In this document: piece after piece, positions 51,541 to 64,000 of the stretch
How the letters are laid out: each line of letters opens with the position of its first letter
Position numbering within the stretch: the first letter of the stretch is position 1
Notes under the pieces: generated by a model
What the model was told of the DNA's origin: nothing
The model's database searches: none
The model's input: the letters and a program-made list of their open reading frames with translations, nothing else
Made by a program: the position numbers and the translations under genes
Assembly (NCBI GenBank): GCA_032173965.1
Contig: CM063287.1
Span: 8,003,859 to 8,067,858 of the forward strand
Direction: 5' to 3'
Length of the DNA stretch: 64,000 nt
DNA from: Sitta carolinensis
Lineage: Eukaryota; Chordata; Aves; Passeriformes; Sittidae

Positions 51541-54500
51541 CTGTCCCCTGGAATAATCTGAAATATTCCTTCTCAGAGTTGCATAGCTCATAGCAATTAA
51601 CAATCACTCAAGACTTGATAAGGAGTTCATCCTAAATTTTTGAGAAATTCAAGACACATTGTCTTTCACCGAAATTCCACTTCTCCTTCACATTATATTA
51701 AAAGTCCTCCTCTGTTTTGCAGATACAAGCAAAATATATTTCTCATTCTATATGAAATACTGACATTTCAGATGATCTTTTCTTAATCAGTAAAGAAGAC
51801 CAAAGGTTTACGACTGCCCAATCATATTCAATTCACAGCATTACATAATGGTGGAGTAAAATAGTAAATCAAAATCTCAAGCATGAAATATTAGCTACAT
51901 TCTTTTCAAAAACACACACATCATAATAAAAATAAATGAAACATTGTAACATAAATAATAATGTTATTATCAGAACCAAAGTTTAAAGATTTTTTTCATC
52001 ACAATATAAACATTCCCCCTACAGATATTTAGTAAAACTGCATTTATCTTCCAGCCCAATTTTGCAGGCCAAGAGGCACTGAACAATTCAGAAAAGCTTT
52101 ATGGCTCTACCCAGATTTCAGGGTACTCTAATGTACCCATAGCACCACAGTCACTCCACATGCAAGATGAGTGTCCTTCACTCCAGCCAAATGAGACCTT
52201 TTCACCACACACCTCACCCTGTAGGGCTCTGCATGTCCCAACACTGATTTTCTGAATTTGAATTCAACATAACTGCAGATGTGAATGGGTTGCTAACCAG
52301 ATTACAGATTCCATAAAAGAGCAAAAGAAAGTTTTGTCAGTTAGCTGTACTAATAATGGAAAATTTTTCAGTGATGGTAGTAGCCATGTAAGCAAGAACA
52401 CCTTGACAGTGGCCAACACACATTCAAACGTAATTTTTTAATACAGCAATTAATACTACGTGTCACTTGTTTAGTATTAGTTCACACTGAATTACTGTCA
52501 CCTGTATGGCACAATAAAGCAGCAAGCACAAATCCTGTAAGCACATAGACCAATCTTTGGGATGGCAAGCTGTCCTTGGCCAGGTCAGAGCCCTGATTCC
52601 AGCAATCTGTCTCATGGCAGTGATGCATTCCCACTGGGGATACAGAGTACATGTGCTGGCAGTCTACAGGATCAGACCACCCAGGACTTATTTCTGCAAG
52701 CAGTATTTAACCAGTCCTTACTTAACCATTTAAATAAATATGACAGCCAGGTTTTAAATGGTGAAGCCCAAGTACAAGACTACATCATTTTAAAAAGGCA
52801 ATTTAAAACAATTTTTTTTATTGTTAGAAAATCCACTCATTCTGAAAAAAAAAACCAAAACAGCTGCAGAACAGAAACCATGGTTTCAAAATGGAATTTC
52901 AGAAAAATACTAACTACAATCTGAATCTAATTTTATTTTCAAATTTGGACGAATAGATGCTATGAGTATTATCTATTAAAAAGCCCATACAACAGTTTTC
53001 TATATATCTCATCTGCAATTCTTCTCCCTCATTGAAAATTTCTAGTACTGCAGCTGCAAAGGCTGCTATATATGCCAGGCTTTCTGACCATTTACAGTTA
53101 CACACAAAAATATGTGTGCTGCTCAATTCTTCCAATTATATTTCTGCTGCATTACAGACACTTGTGCTCATTCCCCCACTCCCTTTCACACTGTTGGGCA
53201 TTAGGTTATGTAATAGGCCATGACAGAACACAGTAACAAGAAAATACAACCAGATACAAAAGAAAAAAACCTTTCAGTTTCCAGTGGTGCAAAGTAAACT
53301 CTCTGTATGATGTTTGTTCTGTCATCATGAGTCCACAGGTTACAATACATTTGATAAAAAAAAAAAACACAGAAATGTCAGAGATGTTTCACTAACACAA
53401 CTATAATCTCTTCTACTCTGCTTCTTTAATCCCTGAAGATCTTTCTTAATAAGCCTCTCCTGCAGAAACTGATTAAAATCCACATCTTTCATATCTCCTG
53501 AATACAAGAAATAGCACAAAGAGTAGTTCATATCCAGTGTTAGTAATTACGCTGAAAGTGCACTTCAACAGACTGTTTCCTTTGATTTATTTATTTCTGG
53601 ATATCCATGAATGAGCATAGTAGGCCATTAAATGACACTATTTCAGCATCAACAGGAAATCACAGGTATATAATTTACTGGATGACAATTCTAGTATGGG
53701 AAAGAAATAAGAAGCCAACTATATTGGTGTTATTAATTACAATGGAAATTACTTTGGTACAACCTGAAATTCACTTAAAAGCATGAATATTTGCAGCTTA
53801 TGGTAGGTAAAGCCATAACTCCCCTCATTTCAGGCCTTCAGTAAAAAGAAAATGAACAATTGCATAATAAATTCAACATGAATCATCTATATTTAAGAAC
53901 AGAATCAACTTCTCCATGACTGCCATCTTAGCTTTTTGATAAAGCATCTGCAAATCCTATTTGGGGCCTTTTGCATGAAATCGGTCATTAGAAATTAGGT
54001 TTTAATGACATGCTTTGCAGTCCTTGCTTCAGTTCAGCAAACTCCCACAGTGGGCTGGCTGCAGAACAGGAACAGCACAGCCAGAGGGAGCAGAACGGGG
54101 CTTCCTTCCCCTGTGCTCTGCTGGATTTGTAGGAGACTATCTATGAATTGAAATGACAAAGAATGAGCCCTTGCAACAAGGAGTGATAACAAAGAAAAAC
54201 CCTGCCCTTTGCTGTATCTATTATTTCCCAAGGCCGCCTGAAATCAGTCTCCAAACAGAAGCTCCCTTAACAGGAAAAAGTTACAAAAGCCCAGAGTTCC
54301 AAATCCTCCTGAAGTGCAGAAGCAGAGCCTTGTTCCAGAAGAAGATGAATACCCCAGCCAACACCTAGACCTGAATGGACGTGCTGCCGAAGCATCAGGG
54401 AGATGTGGCAGACAGCCCTGAAAACATTCACTCAAAATGCATCATTTACTGTACAATTCCTCTGTATTTAGAGCTATGGAAAAACTACAAGGGAACAAGT

Positions 54501-56394
54501 TGCCATCAGCAGCCTTCCCCTACTCTGGCCTTCCACTTCGTTCTCTGAGCAGGGCCAATTCAGCTTTTCCCAGCACTCCAGAGGAATGTCACTTTGAAGG
54601 GCATCTTTAGAAGGCCTTATTTCTTGTGCAGCAAAACAAGCCTCATCAAACAGGTACAACTTAACATTAAACTGAAAAAGACTGAAAACTGTAAATTCTA
54701 AGTATGTACAGAGTACAACAAGATTATAATGCACACTAGGGATTGTTCACTCACACTTCCTTGGTTTAACAGCTCAAAAGGATCAATCTGACAATGAATC
54801 TACTGCTATTTATCTGAAACCAAACAGGAGGTTCACATGATCCAGGCTGTTCTAACTTCCAGCATTCCACATCTTGCTAGGATTGCATGGAGGGTCACAT
54901 GGATTCTAGTATAAATTGCTCTAATCCAAACAATCTACAGAATGGGGACTTCCCTTCTCTGGATGCAAGGTAAGCCCTTCAACATCATTGGGTAGGCAGA
55001 ACAGAGCAGTATTAACATAACACACACACAATCTAGAGTTATCTGCAAAAAACCCAAACCTTTGCAAATCAAGTGAAGTTTTAGAGAGCTGTAGGTAATC
55101 TTGAGAGAAGTTCATCACACAAACACTTCACCAATAGCTTCCCAATTTCTGACCCTTAACACCAGCTCCCTCACCCCCAAGAATGAATCTGTTGCTTTCT
55201 CTGGCTTGTGCAGATTATTTGACAACATCAAAACACCAACTCTTAAAGGTGTTGAATTCCTGCACATCAAAATGTCTCTTCTTTCCATGGTTTACAGCTC
55301 AATTTCTGATGGAAGAAGAGAATTCTGAATAATTCCAACAACTCTAAATGTACACATGAATAACTCATGGACATGGCTGCCTGACCAGCCATTCCTGTCT
55401 CCAAGGAGCAGCTCTGCAGTACCCTGCTGAAGTGTGAGTAGCTGTATTTCACAGAACAACCAGCAAAAAGGGCAAAGTGACCCTCAGCTTTGTGGCCTTG
55501 TCTTATAATTAAGGGAAGGGTGAATTCTATCAGATTTACCTCCTGGTAAACCTTTGTTAAAAAACACAGTGAAATGAAATTTCAGGTGGCTTAAAATTCT
55601 ATGCATTTGTAAATATAATACTCTTTTCATGCTTAATCAAAACTAACAAATTTTGGGTGACTTCATTTGCAAACAGCTGAATTCAAAATTATAAGTTTGT
55701 GACTTCATTCACAAAGTGAGGTGATAAACATTGGTGCCTTGTTATGAATTGCTGACCTACTGTACACATTATTTCCTCGCAGTTATCCACGACTGTTTCT
55801 ATTTAATACTTGACTTCTCTTCTGAGCTTACCAATAAAGCTGTCAGGGTCACAAGGTTTTTACAGATGTCCTGTAAAAACTAACAAGGAGAATGAAACAC
55901 CTACCACTCTGCTTACAAGCCACCTAACAGCTTTATAGGGTGCTTGAAATTTGCCTGATGTGATCAAATTGAAATGTCTGACCTAGCGCAGAGGAGGTTC
56001 TTACTCTCATTACAGTCCCCAGGCACAGCTCCTTATTAGAAAAACAATTTGGTCAGTGCCCTGTTTCTCAAACAGTTTTGTCACTATGTAGGGTATTTGA
56101 ACCAATATTATGTGATGCTGAAATAACTCAGTGAGGGAGAAACCCAGAAGAAAACAAAGCCAGACTCAGTGGGCCCTGAAAAACAGGCTGCCACTTATAA
56201 ATAAAATTCTCCACTGACGAGTTTCCAAGTCTCCATAAAATCCCAATATTTGGCATAAAGCATTCCATTTCCCATTTTGAAATTCTCTGGCATAAGCTGC
56301 CATGCTTTAATTAAACACAGAATGCAAATCACATCCCCAGGAGATAATGCCTCTAGCTGTTTCTCTTTAAGTGTTAAAATCCACTATGGCAGTA

Positions 56395-56790
56395 AAAGAG
56401 CACAGAGAGCAGGGCAACTGTGCAGCCCCTGGGGCTGAGCTGCCCAAATGCCACTCCAAGGGGCAACTCCTGAAGAGTTCCTGGAAACACTGCTTCCAGA
56501 CAGGCTCCCTGCTGGCAAGCAGCAAGCTGTCCATCTCTGCTGCTGCCCTCTGGACTGACAGGATTCATTGCTGGCAAACTCAACACTGAGTGAGGCTGAT
56601 CTCACGTTTTGCTGTCTTCTGCTGCAAGCCAAGTCTCTGCTCCAAGGCCTTGTCCACACTGCAGTTCCCGATGAGAAAGACCTGGCCAGTGCTGGGAAAT
56701 TAGGAGAGCTGTCTTACACAGAGCATAGAGCAGACAACACTTGGTGCACCAGCCATTTAAAACTAATCTTTGGAGCCAGCACCACACCAG
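56395..56790. other. GC-raised intronic patch, origin unknown
   Basis: Moderately GC-rich block with four overlapping frames of 61-91 codons on both strands. None resembles a known protein and there are no splice-site-bounded homologies. Confidence 0.35.
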
Positions 56791-59700
56791 AATGACACTC
56801 CTGTCAAAAACCCTTCTGTCCAGTCACTGACTACCTCTCTATTGGGTAACTAAGAAAAACAGACACAATATGGAAACCAAAATCATACTGGCAGAGAAAT
56901 ACTGTGTACTTCCAAATACCATACCAGGACATTCCATATATGTTCACTTTCTCTCCCCCTCAAATCTACCAGCTCAGCAAAGTCACACATGTTTTCATAA
57001 TAAATGAAACCTGGGGATGGGAACGAACCAAATTCTCTTTAGCTTATCACACATGGAACAAACCATAACTCTTCCAAGGCAGTTTTTAAAAATAAATGGT
57101 AAATAAACACAGCTTCCACCAAGACAAGATGTGTTATGTACATCTTAGGGAAGCATCTAACAACAGCTAGTTCAAATACCAGTGTCTAAGTACATAACAT
57201 GATTCCCAGTACTGGGAATCCACTGTTAAAGACTTCTCTTTGACTTCAAACATGATATAAAAGACTTAGGAACTCTGTACTAAGACTCTTGAACATTTTT
57301 CATGCCATTCTTACAAAAAGAGTTTGTCCAAGCTGAGTGACCAAAGTGAGAAAAGTACAGCTCATCCTACAGCCCACATCATGGGAAGAGGCCAAACACA
57401 GGGAATGCAGACATTTTAAAATACACAAGGTATTGTATTCTAGAATGCATTTACTATTTGAATTTTTAAAATGAAGCGAGGAAAACCCACTCCACACCCA
57501 CCTTCTGGACTGATTGATACTCAAGAGTCAGTATCCTCTGCTGTAGAGCTACAATATGCCTAACTCTCCCATCATCATCAGGAATTATTTTTAAACCAAT
57601 ATTCTGTAATTGGGTCCTGCATGAAGTACCTGGATGCATAAACCCTCAACTTTCTGCCATGTGCCTTTAGATCTCTGAGGGTGGCCAGAGCCACAAGGTA
57701 ATTCAGTGTCTGATGCCCTGCAGACATTCAGACCTAGTTAAAGCTATTGGTTAACTTGGTCTGTGCAATGAAATACTTCACTGATGCCGTCAGCACCACC
57801 TTGACTGAGACAGATATGCAGTACCACAGCCAGTAAATGGAGAGTGAGGGAAAGATAAGCTCTGGAGGAAGCAGCAATTTCAAAGGAAAAATAAACTGAT
57901 TCCTCTAACAGAGATAAAAAGATGTGAAATGTTAGATGTCTTTCATCCTGAGTGGGAGAAATAGACATTTTCAATTAGGTACTGAACAAGGTTCAAAAGT
58001 TGAGGAAATGTCACAAGTTCAGCCTTTAATAAAAAAATCATGAACATTTATTATTGACGATCCTTAGTGGTAAATATCTTCATCTAAAATTCTCATCTGA
58101 TAGGGACTTTTCAGAATTGTTTCACAGGGCAGCAAGAGGAATGTCACTCAGGCACCTGTGGCTGTGTGAGCCTTCCTCCTCATGGGGGAAAGATGATACA
58201 CTTAAAGTAAAACACAAAACAAAGACTATGTTTAGACAGGCATGTCTGTGAATGCTAAATATGGGATACTCTGGAAATTCTAAGACCTTCACCAGCTTCA
58301 CACTGGCCACACTGCAGAACATGAGGCAAAATAAGAAGACTGGACTGCCCACATGTCAGAGCTTTCTTGAATGACTCAGCAATAGAACTGTTCTTCAGGA
58401 CAGGATTCTTTTCAGGCTAAGAATCAGCAAAACTTGAATTTCTAAACATACAAAGTTCTTTGTTGTATTTGCGGTTTCTTGGTGACCCAAAGGACATACT
58501 GTGACTGGGACATCAAGGACCTGAACTGCTGTGATTCTAAACAAACAGTTGAAATCACAGTGCAGTTAGCAATACTGGAAAATACATAAACTTACCTTCC
58601 TGCATGTGATTTTTGGGAGACACTGAGCCTAAAAGGCTGCTGAGGATTTCAGAAAAGTTCCAGATATTTTGCTTCTCAGGGCAGGGGATGACAGACAGGA
58701 CACACCACAACAAACTCAACTAGAGACAATACATTTCAGATCCTCTCCATGAATATTTGACCTTATATACTAAGAAGGAAAATCGCTTTATGTATTTCTT
58801 AGGTTTCTCTTTTCTTTCACCTTCATTAAGGTCTTATTTCCCTGGAAAGAAAAAGAACCACCAATTACTCTAAACCAAAATATTTGCAAATGCTAACATT
58901 CAGACACTCCACTAGAGCAAACAAGGATGTATCTTCTCCAAGCGTATCCAAAATCCCTTTTGGGTGATTAGCAACACAACTTCACTGGAGTGAGTCATCA
59001 AAAGAGACCAGTTTCATTTGCAAAACACAATTGCTGATTCCGAACTGCTACTGCTACACATGTAGCCTACTTTGGGCAAACAAACCCTATTTCAATATTT
59101 AACTGGAAAGAGTATATGCTTGTTCTTAGAATTTTCCTAGTTAAGACAAAAGATATTCTGAACATGTTCATGCACTTTTTACATAAATGTAATTTTTTTG
59201 AAAAAATTGATAATTATAATACTGTAGTAAAAAACCCAGACTTATTCCCTTCAAGTATTGGACACGGCTTGGACAGAAAACTAAAAAATTAATTAATGTT
59301 AAGTCAGGTCTGGGGCTCTGTTTTATGCAATCCCCAGCAAAAATCCAAAAGAAAAAGATGGCATGCTGTTTATTAAAGCCATTTACTGTTCTGTTCATTT
59401 TCTCTTTATTTGTTCACATAATGCCATCACATTATGGAGACCTTGCTAGATAATCATTTAAATTTATTTCAGAACAAAATAAAAATACATGGTTTACTTT
59501 GTTTTTATGAATATACACATCTTAAATCACAAAAAAATTAAAAACTGAAGAAATAACAAGTATTTTCTCGAATTTGGCTTTTTTCCGACTTGCTTGCTAT
59601 TGCAAAATACTTAGCTTCTAATCAAAATAATGAAAGCAGGGCTTCTGTGCTCAGAGGTTTTCATTTGAATAAGCAAGGCAATTTCCATTTCAAATATATG

Positions 59701-60596
59701 TTCTGCCATGCTTTCACTAAACAATAAAGTGTCATTTCTCATTTAATGCAGATGCCAGGTTATTGAGGTTCTTACACCCCTCCAGAAAAACATAAAACCA
59801 TCTCAGCTTGCCCACTGCTCAGAACAGCAAGATTCTGAGTCCAGCCTTTAACTGCCAAGTTTAAATGTAAAGCCTACCCAAAACCTGCTTTCTATTCTTA
59901 AGTCTGACTTGGCATAGCAATCTTCTAGAGTTGCTGCATCTCCGTTTCTCCTCTCCCTTACTTCCTCACTCACTCAAATGTATTTATGACCTGAAGTTGG
60001 ACAGAGGCTTTGATACACCCAGATAAAAGATGTCAAATACTGTTCTTATGGAATCAAGCTATGCACCAGACAGCACTGTCAGTCGTGCAAGGTCTTCTCC
60101 ACTAGCTCATCTTGTTGGAAGAAATAATGCAGACATTAAAGTGCAACTACAGATCAAAATTGCATGCTGAAGTTCATTTCTAGGAAAAAAAAAATCATCT
60201 AAGAAAATAACTTCTTTAAACAGCAGAAGCAACTTAGCAAAGAGTGATTGATAAGTCGCTTTGTTTCATGGTGTAAATCTTTAATTTCATTTGCCGCCCT
60301 TGTTACTCTGACCCTAGCAATAGTCCATAAATATTTAGGTAGCTTTCGACCAACATGCTTTCAGCTTATGAATACTAATGTTAGCTGCAGTGAAGAAGAA
60401 AAGGAATTGCTGTAATGGACCACGGAACTAGCTGTGAATATCTAACCTGCTGTTTGTAAGGCATTCTGTTTGCTGGAATTAAAGCAGTCATTACCAGCAC
60501 ACAGGAGCCCATCACATTCTTAATGAATGGTGAGGCTGTCTTGGGAAAATAACAAATATCTTTACCTGAATAAGCATTAATGTTGTAACAACCAGG

Positions 60597-60613
60597 AAAA
60601 AAAAAAAAAAAAT
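60597..60613. repeat. Poly-A tract, 17 A
   Basis: A simple A run in intron. The minus-strand poly-Phe stretch in frames across it is an artefact. Confidence 0.85.
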
Positions 60614-63600
60614 CAATAGCTGTATAAAGCCCAAGGCTAAGAACAGAAAAACAAGACCAACATGCATACAGATAAACCTTACCGGTGAAGAAATCAAAGA
60701 GATTCTGGTTTACTCTGCATCTCATCATGCTGCCTGACAGATTATCAACAACTTTAAAAGTATCCTTTGATATAAGTACAGTCAAGGCCCAGGGACATGA
60801 CCTTCTAGCAGCCATATTCCCCTGCTCCACAACCCCCCAAGCTTATTAGACTTCAAAAAATGGGTTTGACAAGACCACTGTTGGCCAAGAGTGGTGTACA
60901 ATAATGAGGTGAGCCTTCCCCCTGCTCCAGCCAGCAGAAACACAAGACAGAGTCACAGAAATCCCCTGGTCAGCAGATGCAGCACCCGCATTCAGTCTCT
61001 GAGGGGACAGGGTCATTCAGTCCATCAGGAGATGCTTCCCTGCCAGCTGGCCACATCTCTCAGAGACACCAGATGTAGAAACAATCATTTGCCATTCCCA
61101 GCAAAAGTTGGGTGCTGAGCATAAGTAACCATTACTGCTGGAAGAGCAGCCATGGAAAAGCTGCCAAAATTCATCTCTACCTTCTCCCAGCTCCTGCCAG
61201 AAGCCTCTTCTAGGCTTTAATTCCTAATTGTATCCAATACTAAAATTGCCTTAAAAGTTATCTTGTTACATTGCTATGCTTTCAGAACTGCAGAAGGGAA
61301 TTGAGAACACTGCAGCACAGCTCTACTTACTCTGGAAAGCTCTTACCACTTACTTCCTCTTGCAAGTGAAAATTACCCTCCTAAGTTTTAGATGCCATCC
61401 TTGTATTTTCCTGTGCATGCAGACCTTGCTCCTTAAATTCTCCCTTCTTATGCTCTGCTTCTTTCCATAGGGACTATCCAGAGTAAAGGATCAAGTACTA
61501 AGGACTTGCCTGTCTTTGACAGTCACTAGAATTCAGTGATGGCAAAACCTCACCTTTTCCTTTTTGATAAACCTAAGGCTAAATGGAGCCAGGAATTGGG
61601 CTCTGCCTTACACAATTGCTGAAAAGGAGCCGAGTCCAACATTTGCCTTTAAAAGTCACTGAAGCAAACTACATTAGTGCAGGTACTCTCAAATCTTCCA
61701 TTTGCTTTTTCCCTGGACTGAAAACTGGTTTCTAAAAATGTATGAGCAATGGCAAAGCAACAAGTCTAACACTAAATCAGCAAGTAAAATGAAACTGTTT
61801 TCTTCACATCACATTAAGAAGCATTTGCATATGTGGAAACTACTTGGCAAACAACATTTGTACTGAGCTCATGTCTGGCCTATGCTAAAAGGCTCAAAAG
61901 TGACTTGGCTTGACAAACCCACACCTCCCTGCAGCCCCCCAAGCACATTCATGTTCTTAAAAATAGCGTATTTGTTTGCAGCTTAAGAAAAGGCATAAAA
62001 ATATTCAATTCCACTTTCCAACTCCTGCTCCAAACTGAGTTAACAGGTTTCTGCAATATAGAAAATAGGATCCCGTTACTAGCAAGACAGTGATTCCCTA
62101 GACTCTTAAGCATTAAGCTTTTTCTCACTTCACACAACTCTTTCCTCATCAGGCTGAGTTGTACACAAGTCTCCCAAGCCCACTACCAGCTGCCCAGCAT
62201 GCCATAGTGGGGTACCATTTTATCCTTTGAGTTCTGCTGCATGAAAGGGAGCAAAGCATTCAGTAGAGACCACAAACAGCATGGCTCACAATAAAGAAAA
62301 GTAGGTTATCTTTAACCATAAATTTCAGGCACCACTGAGATAACAAGGACCCACTGAGTGGGGCAAAGAGCACATTAATAGGTTGGAAGTTTCATTTTCC
62401 TGTTCAAGTATAGGAGCTCTGTTACTGCTGCTGGTTTGCAAGTTCTTTTTTATAGACAGTTTAACAGTAAATGTGAACAGCTTTTATTTGCTAGAGTTGC
62501 TACTAAAAGGATTTTCATTAAAAGACTTTTTTTTTTCTTATAAAACGAAAAATCACTTAGGTAGTATTTCTCAGAACATATTGATCCAGCAAAGCACAGG
62601 TCCTAAATAGACCAGAGCTCCAGAATCCTAATACATCTTTTTAGTACATAGGCATCTAATATTTGAGCACAAAAGCACCTTCAGTGGTACATCTTCCTTA
62701 CAATATTTACACCTAAAATCAGGGTCTGACACCCACTGCCGTCAGAAGAAAAAATCCTTCTAATATTAACACTGACACAAGGCTCCAGGGTCTCTTTAAG
62801 ATGCAAATTATCAGTGGAGAATGAGACTAACACGTAAATACATGCAAGCAGTAAAGAAATGATAAAGTAATCAGTAATTATTGACCACAAGCCAATTTCT
62901 TTAAATACCACCCATTTAACCAGTATTCAAGGAGATTTAGTGACACACTGGGAAGAGTTAATAGTGATAAGTTTTTCACTTTGAAATGCAGACTGACCAA
63001 CCTTTCAGTGCCATGTTCTGAGCACTGAGTTGGCAGAGTGAACTGTAAGCCAAGCCTGCAAGTACCATTATCCATAAAACCGTACTGTGATACAAAAGTT
63101 TAGCAGAGGAACAGTGTCTTTCAAGCCAGTTGCCTTTTACCCACAGTTCAAGTTTAGGAATCCAGCAGCACCAGCAGAGTGGGTACTGAATGTATTAAGC
63201 ACTTAATCAACAACATCAGCTCAGAGGAGTCAGAAGTCTGGCTGAACTAGAAGGGAATCACACATGAAACCCTCACAGAAACCTGCACTTAAAATACTCC
63301 TGCTGGTGCACTACACAGCATGGGGAAGTTGCACAGCTTAGAAGTGCTGCCTTTCAGGTAAGTACTTACAAAGTATCTTCTGCTTACCTCTAGAGACTTT
63401 TAAAGAGAAATTAAGGACTCTAAGACTCTTAAAAATGTGTAGAGGGAGTTAATCATTATGTACTAGCCAACACAGGCTCTTTTGATAAAATGATACCATT
63501 AGCCATAGCTTTAGCTATTGCTAACCCTCTAATAGCTGCTGGGATTTGTCATGACCAGTGCAATGCTACTACTTAGCTTTTCATTTTGGACAGAACTTTT

Positions 63601-64000
63601 AGGACACTTTGGGGACCTCCAAAACTACACAACTAACCCCACCAGTGCCTCGTGCAGAGCTCACTAGGTTAGCACCTGTAAACCAGAAAGGGAAAAGACT
63701 GAGCCTGGCAGCCCTGGCTGGTAGCTGTGATACCTCCACTACTTGCAGCTTCCCTGCCCTCAGTGCTGCATTCCATGGGGCAGTTCACTTTCCTCTGCTG
63801 CCCAGCACACAGGTAACACTGGCACCTGTATTGTTTATACCTACAACTAAACAAACTCACTACATGTGGGAGCTGACATTTTTTTCAGAGCTTTCTAGCA
63901 AGTCTTAGGAACATGCCAGAATTCACCCATGGTTTATGGTAAGGTACAATTAATATATCTGGGAGAGACACTTGGGTCTTGGGTCATTTGCTCTGCCAGC

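Larger units (their letters stand above)
20958..64000 (-). other. GRID1: GRID1 upstream intron (probably 3' part of intron 2)
   Basis: This is the sequence upstream of the exon in transcript direction. It is AT-rich and has frequent stops in all frames. No exon with recognisable GluD1 homology was found, in particular nothing resembling the signal peptide or the first amino-terminal-domain block. It contains a 37/38-bp minisatellite, one probable LTR, poly-A tracts and GC-raised patches, listed separately. Assignment to intron 2 rests on the exon's match to human residues 79-173 and is an inference. Confidence 0.8.
51541..64000. other. Intron with no recognised gene or major repeat
   Basis: AT-rich sequence to the right edge. 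It holds the GC-raised block at 56395-56790 and a 17-A tract. A 149-codon minus-strand frame (60381-60830) crosses the A run and shows no convincing family match. Confidence 0.55.

Noticed and set aside
50924..51561. Open frames of 63-138 codons in the HTALSHSTVTHS / LCDRAVG repeat
   Set aside because: By-products of the 37/38-bp minisatellite, open on both strands.
60381..60830. 149-codon minus-strand frame with hydrophobic stretches
   Set aside because: The hydrophobic run includes Phe codons from the 17-A tract; no family match.
60890..61130. Possible further LTR-like block
   Set aside because: Slightly GC-raised but without TATA, poly-A signal or terminal motifs in order.
1..64000. CRISPR arrays, operons, tRNA or rRNA genes
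   Set aside because: None seen; the tandem arrays lack spacer structure and the context is vertebrate intron.

Overview
The window looks like nuclear DNA from a bird (other sauropsids are not excluded). It is AT-rich, gene-poor and intron-like. It carries a CR1 LINE 3' fragment, which is typical of avian and reptilian genomes. Its single recognisable coding segment is a vertebrate neuronal gene exon. No bacterial, viral or organellar gene organisation is visible.

The one supported gene is GRID1 (glutamate receptor delta-1, GluD1), on the minus strand. A 285-bp internal exon at 20673-20957 encodes 95 codons of the amino-terminal domain, with a good acceptor and donor and phase 1 at both ends. 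By comparison with the remembered human protein it is probably exon 3 (about residues 79-173). On that reading, 20958-64000 is the 3' part of the upstream intron (intron 2) and 1-20672 is the 5' part of the downstream intron (intron 3). Very long introns are expected for this gene. I found no second exon, although short exons could be missed by eye.

The introns hold two striking minisatellites. A 13-bp near-pure purine array lies at 17918-18507, about 2.2 kb downstream of the exon in transcript direction. A 37/38-bp array at 50819-51540 has a nested three-unit higher-order repeat. There is also a CR1 fragment (11396-11797), two probable decayed LTR-type sequences (about 3480-3770 and 48150-48635), several long poly-A tracts, small microsatellites and a few GC-raised patches. 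Almost all the open reading frames of 60-200 codons are chance frames in intron, frames running through tandem repeats, or shadows of the exon.

The observations most worth checking are: (1) a recursive-splice-site-like motif only 53 nt upstream of the exon acceptor; (2) the CpG-island-like composition confined to the exon; (3) the 13-bp array, which in the pre-mRNA would be a long CU-rich tract and as DNA offers many GGAA cores; (4) the ABB higher-order structure of the second minisatellite; (5) a Gln-to-Leu difference at a position I remember as conserved in delta receptors. I see no evidence of a novel multi-gene system here.
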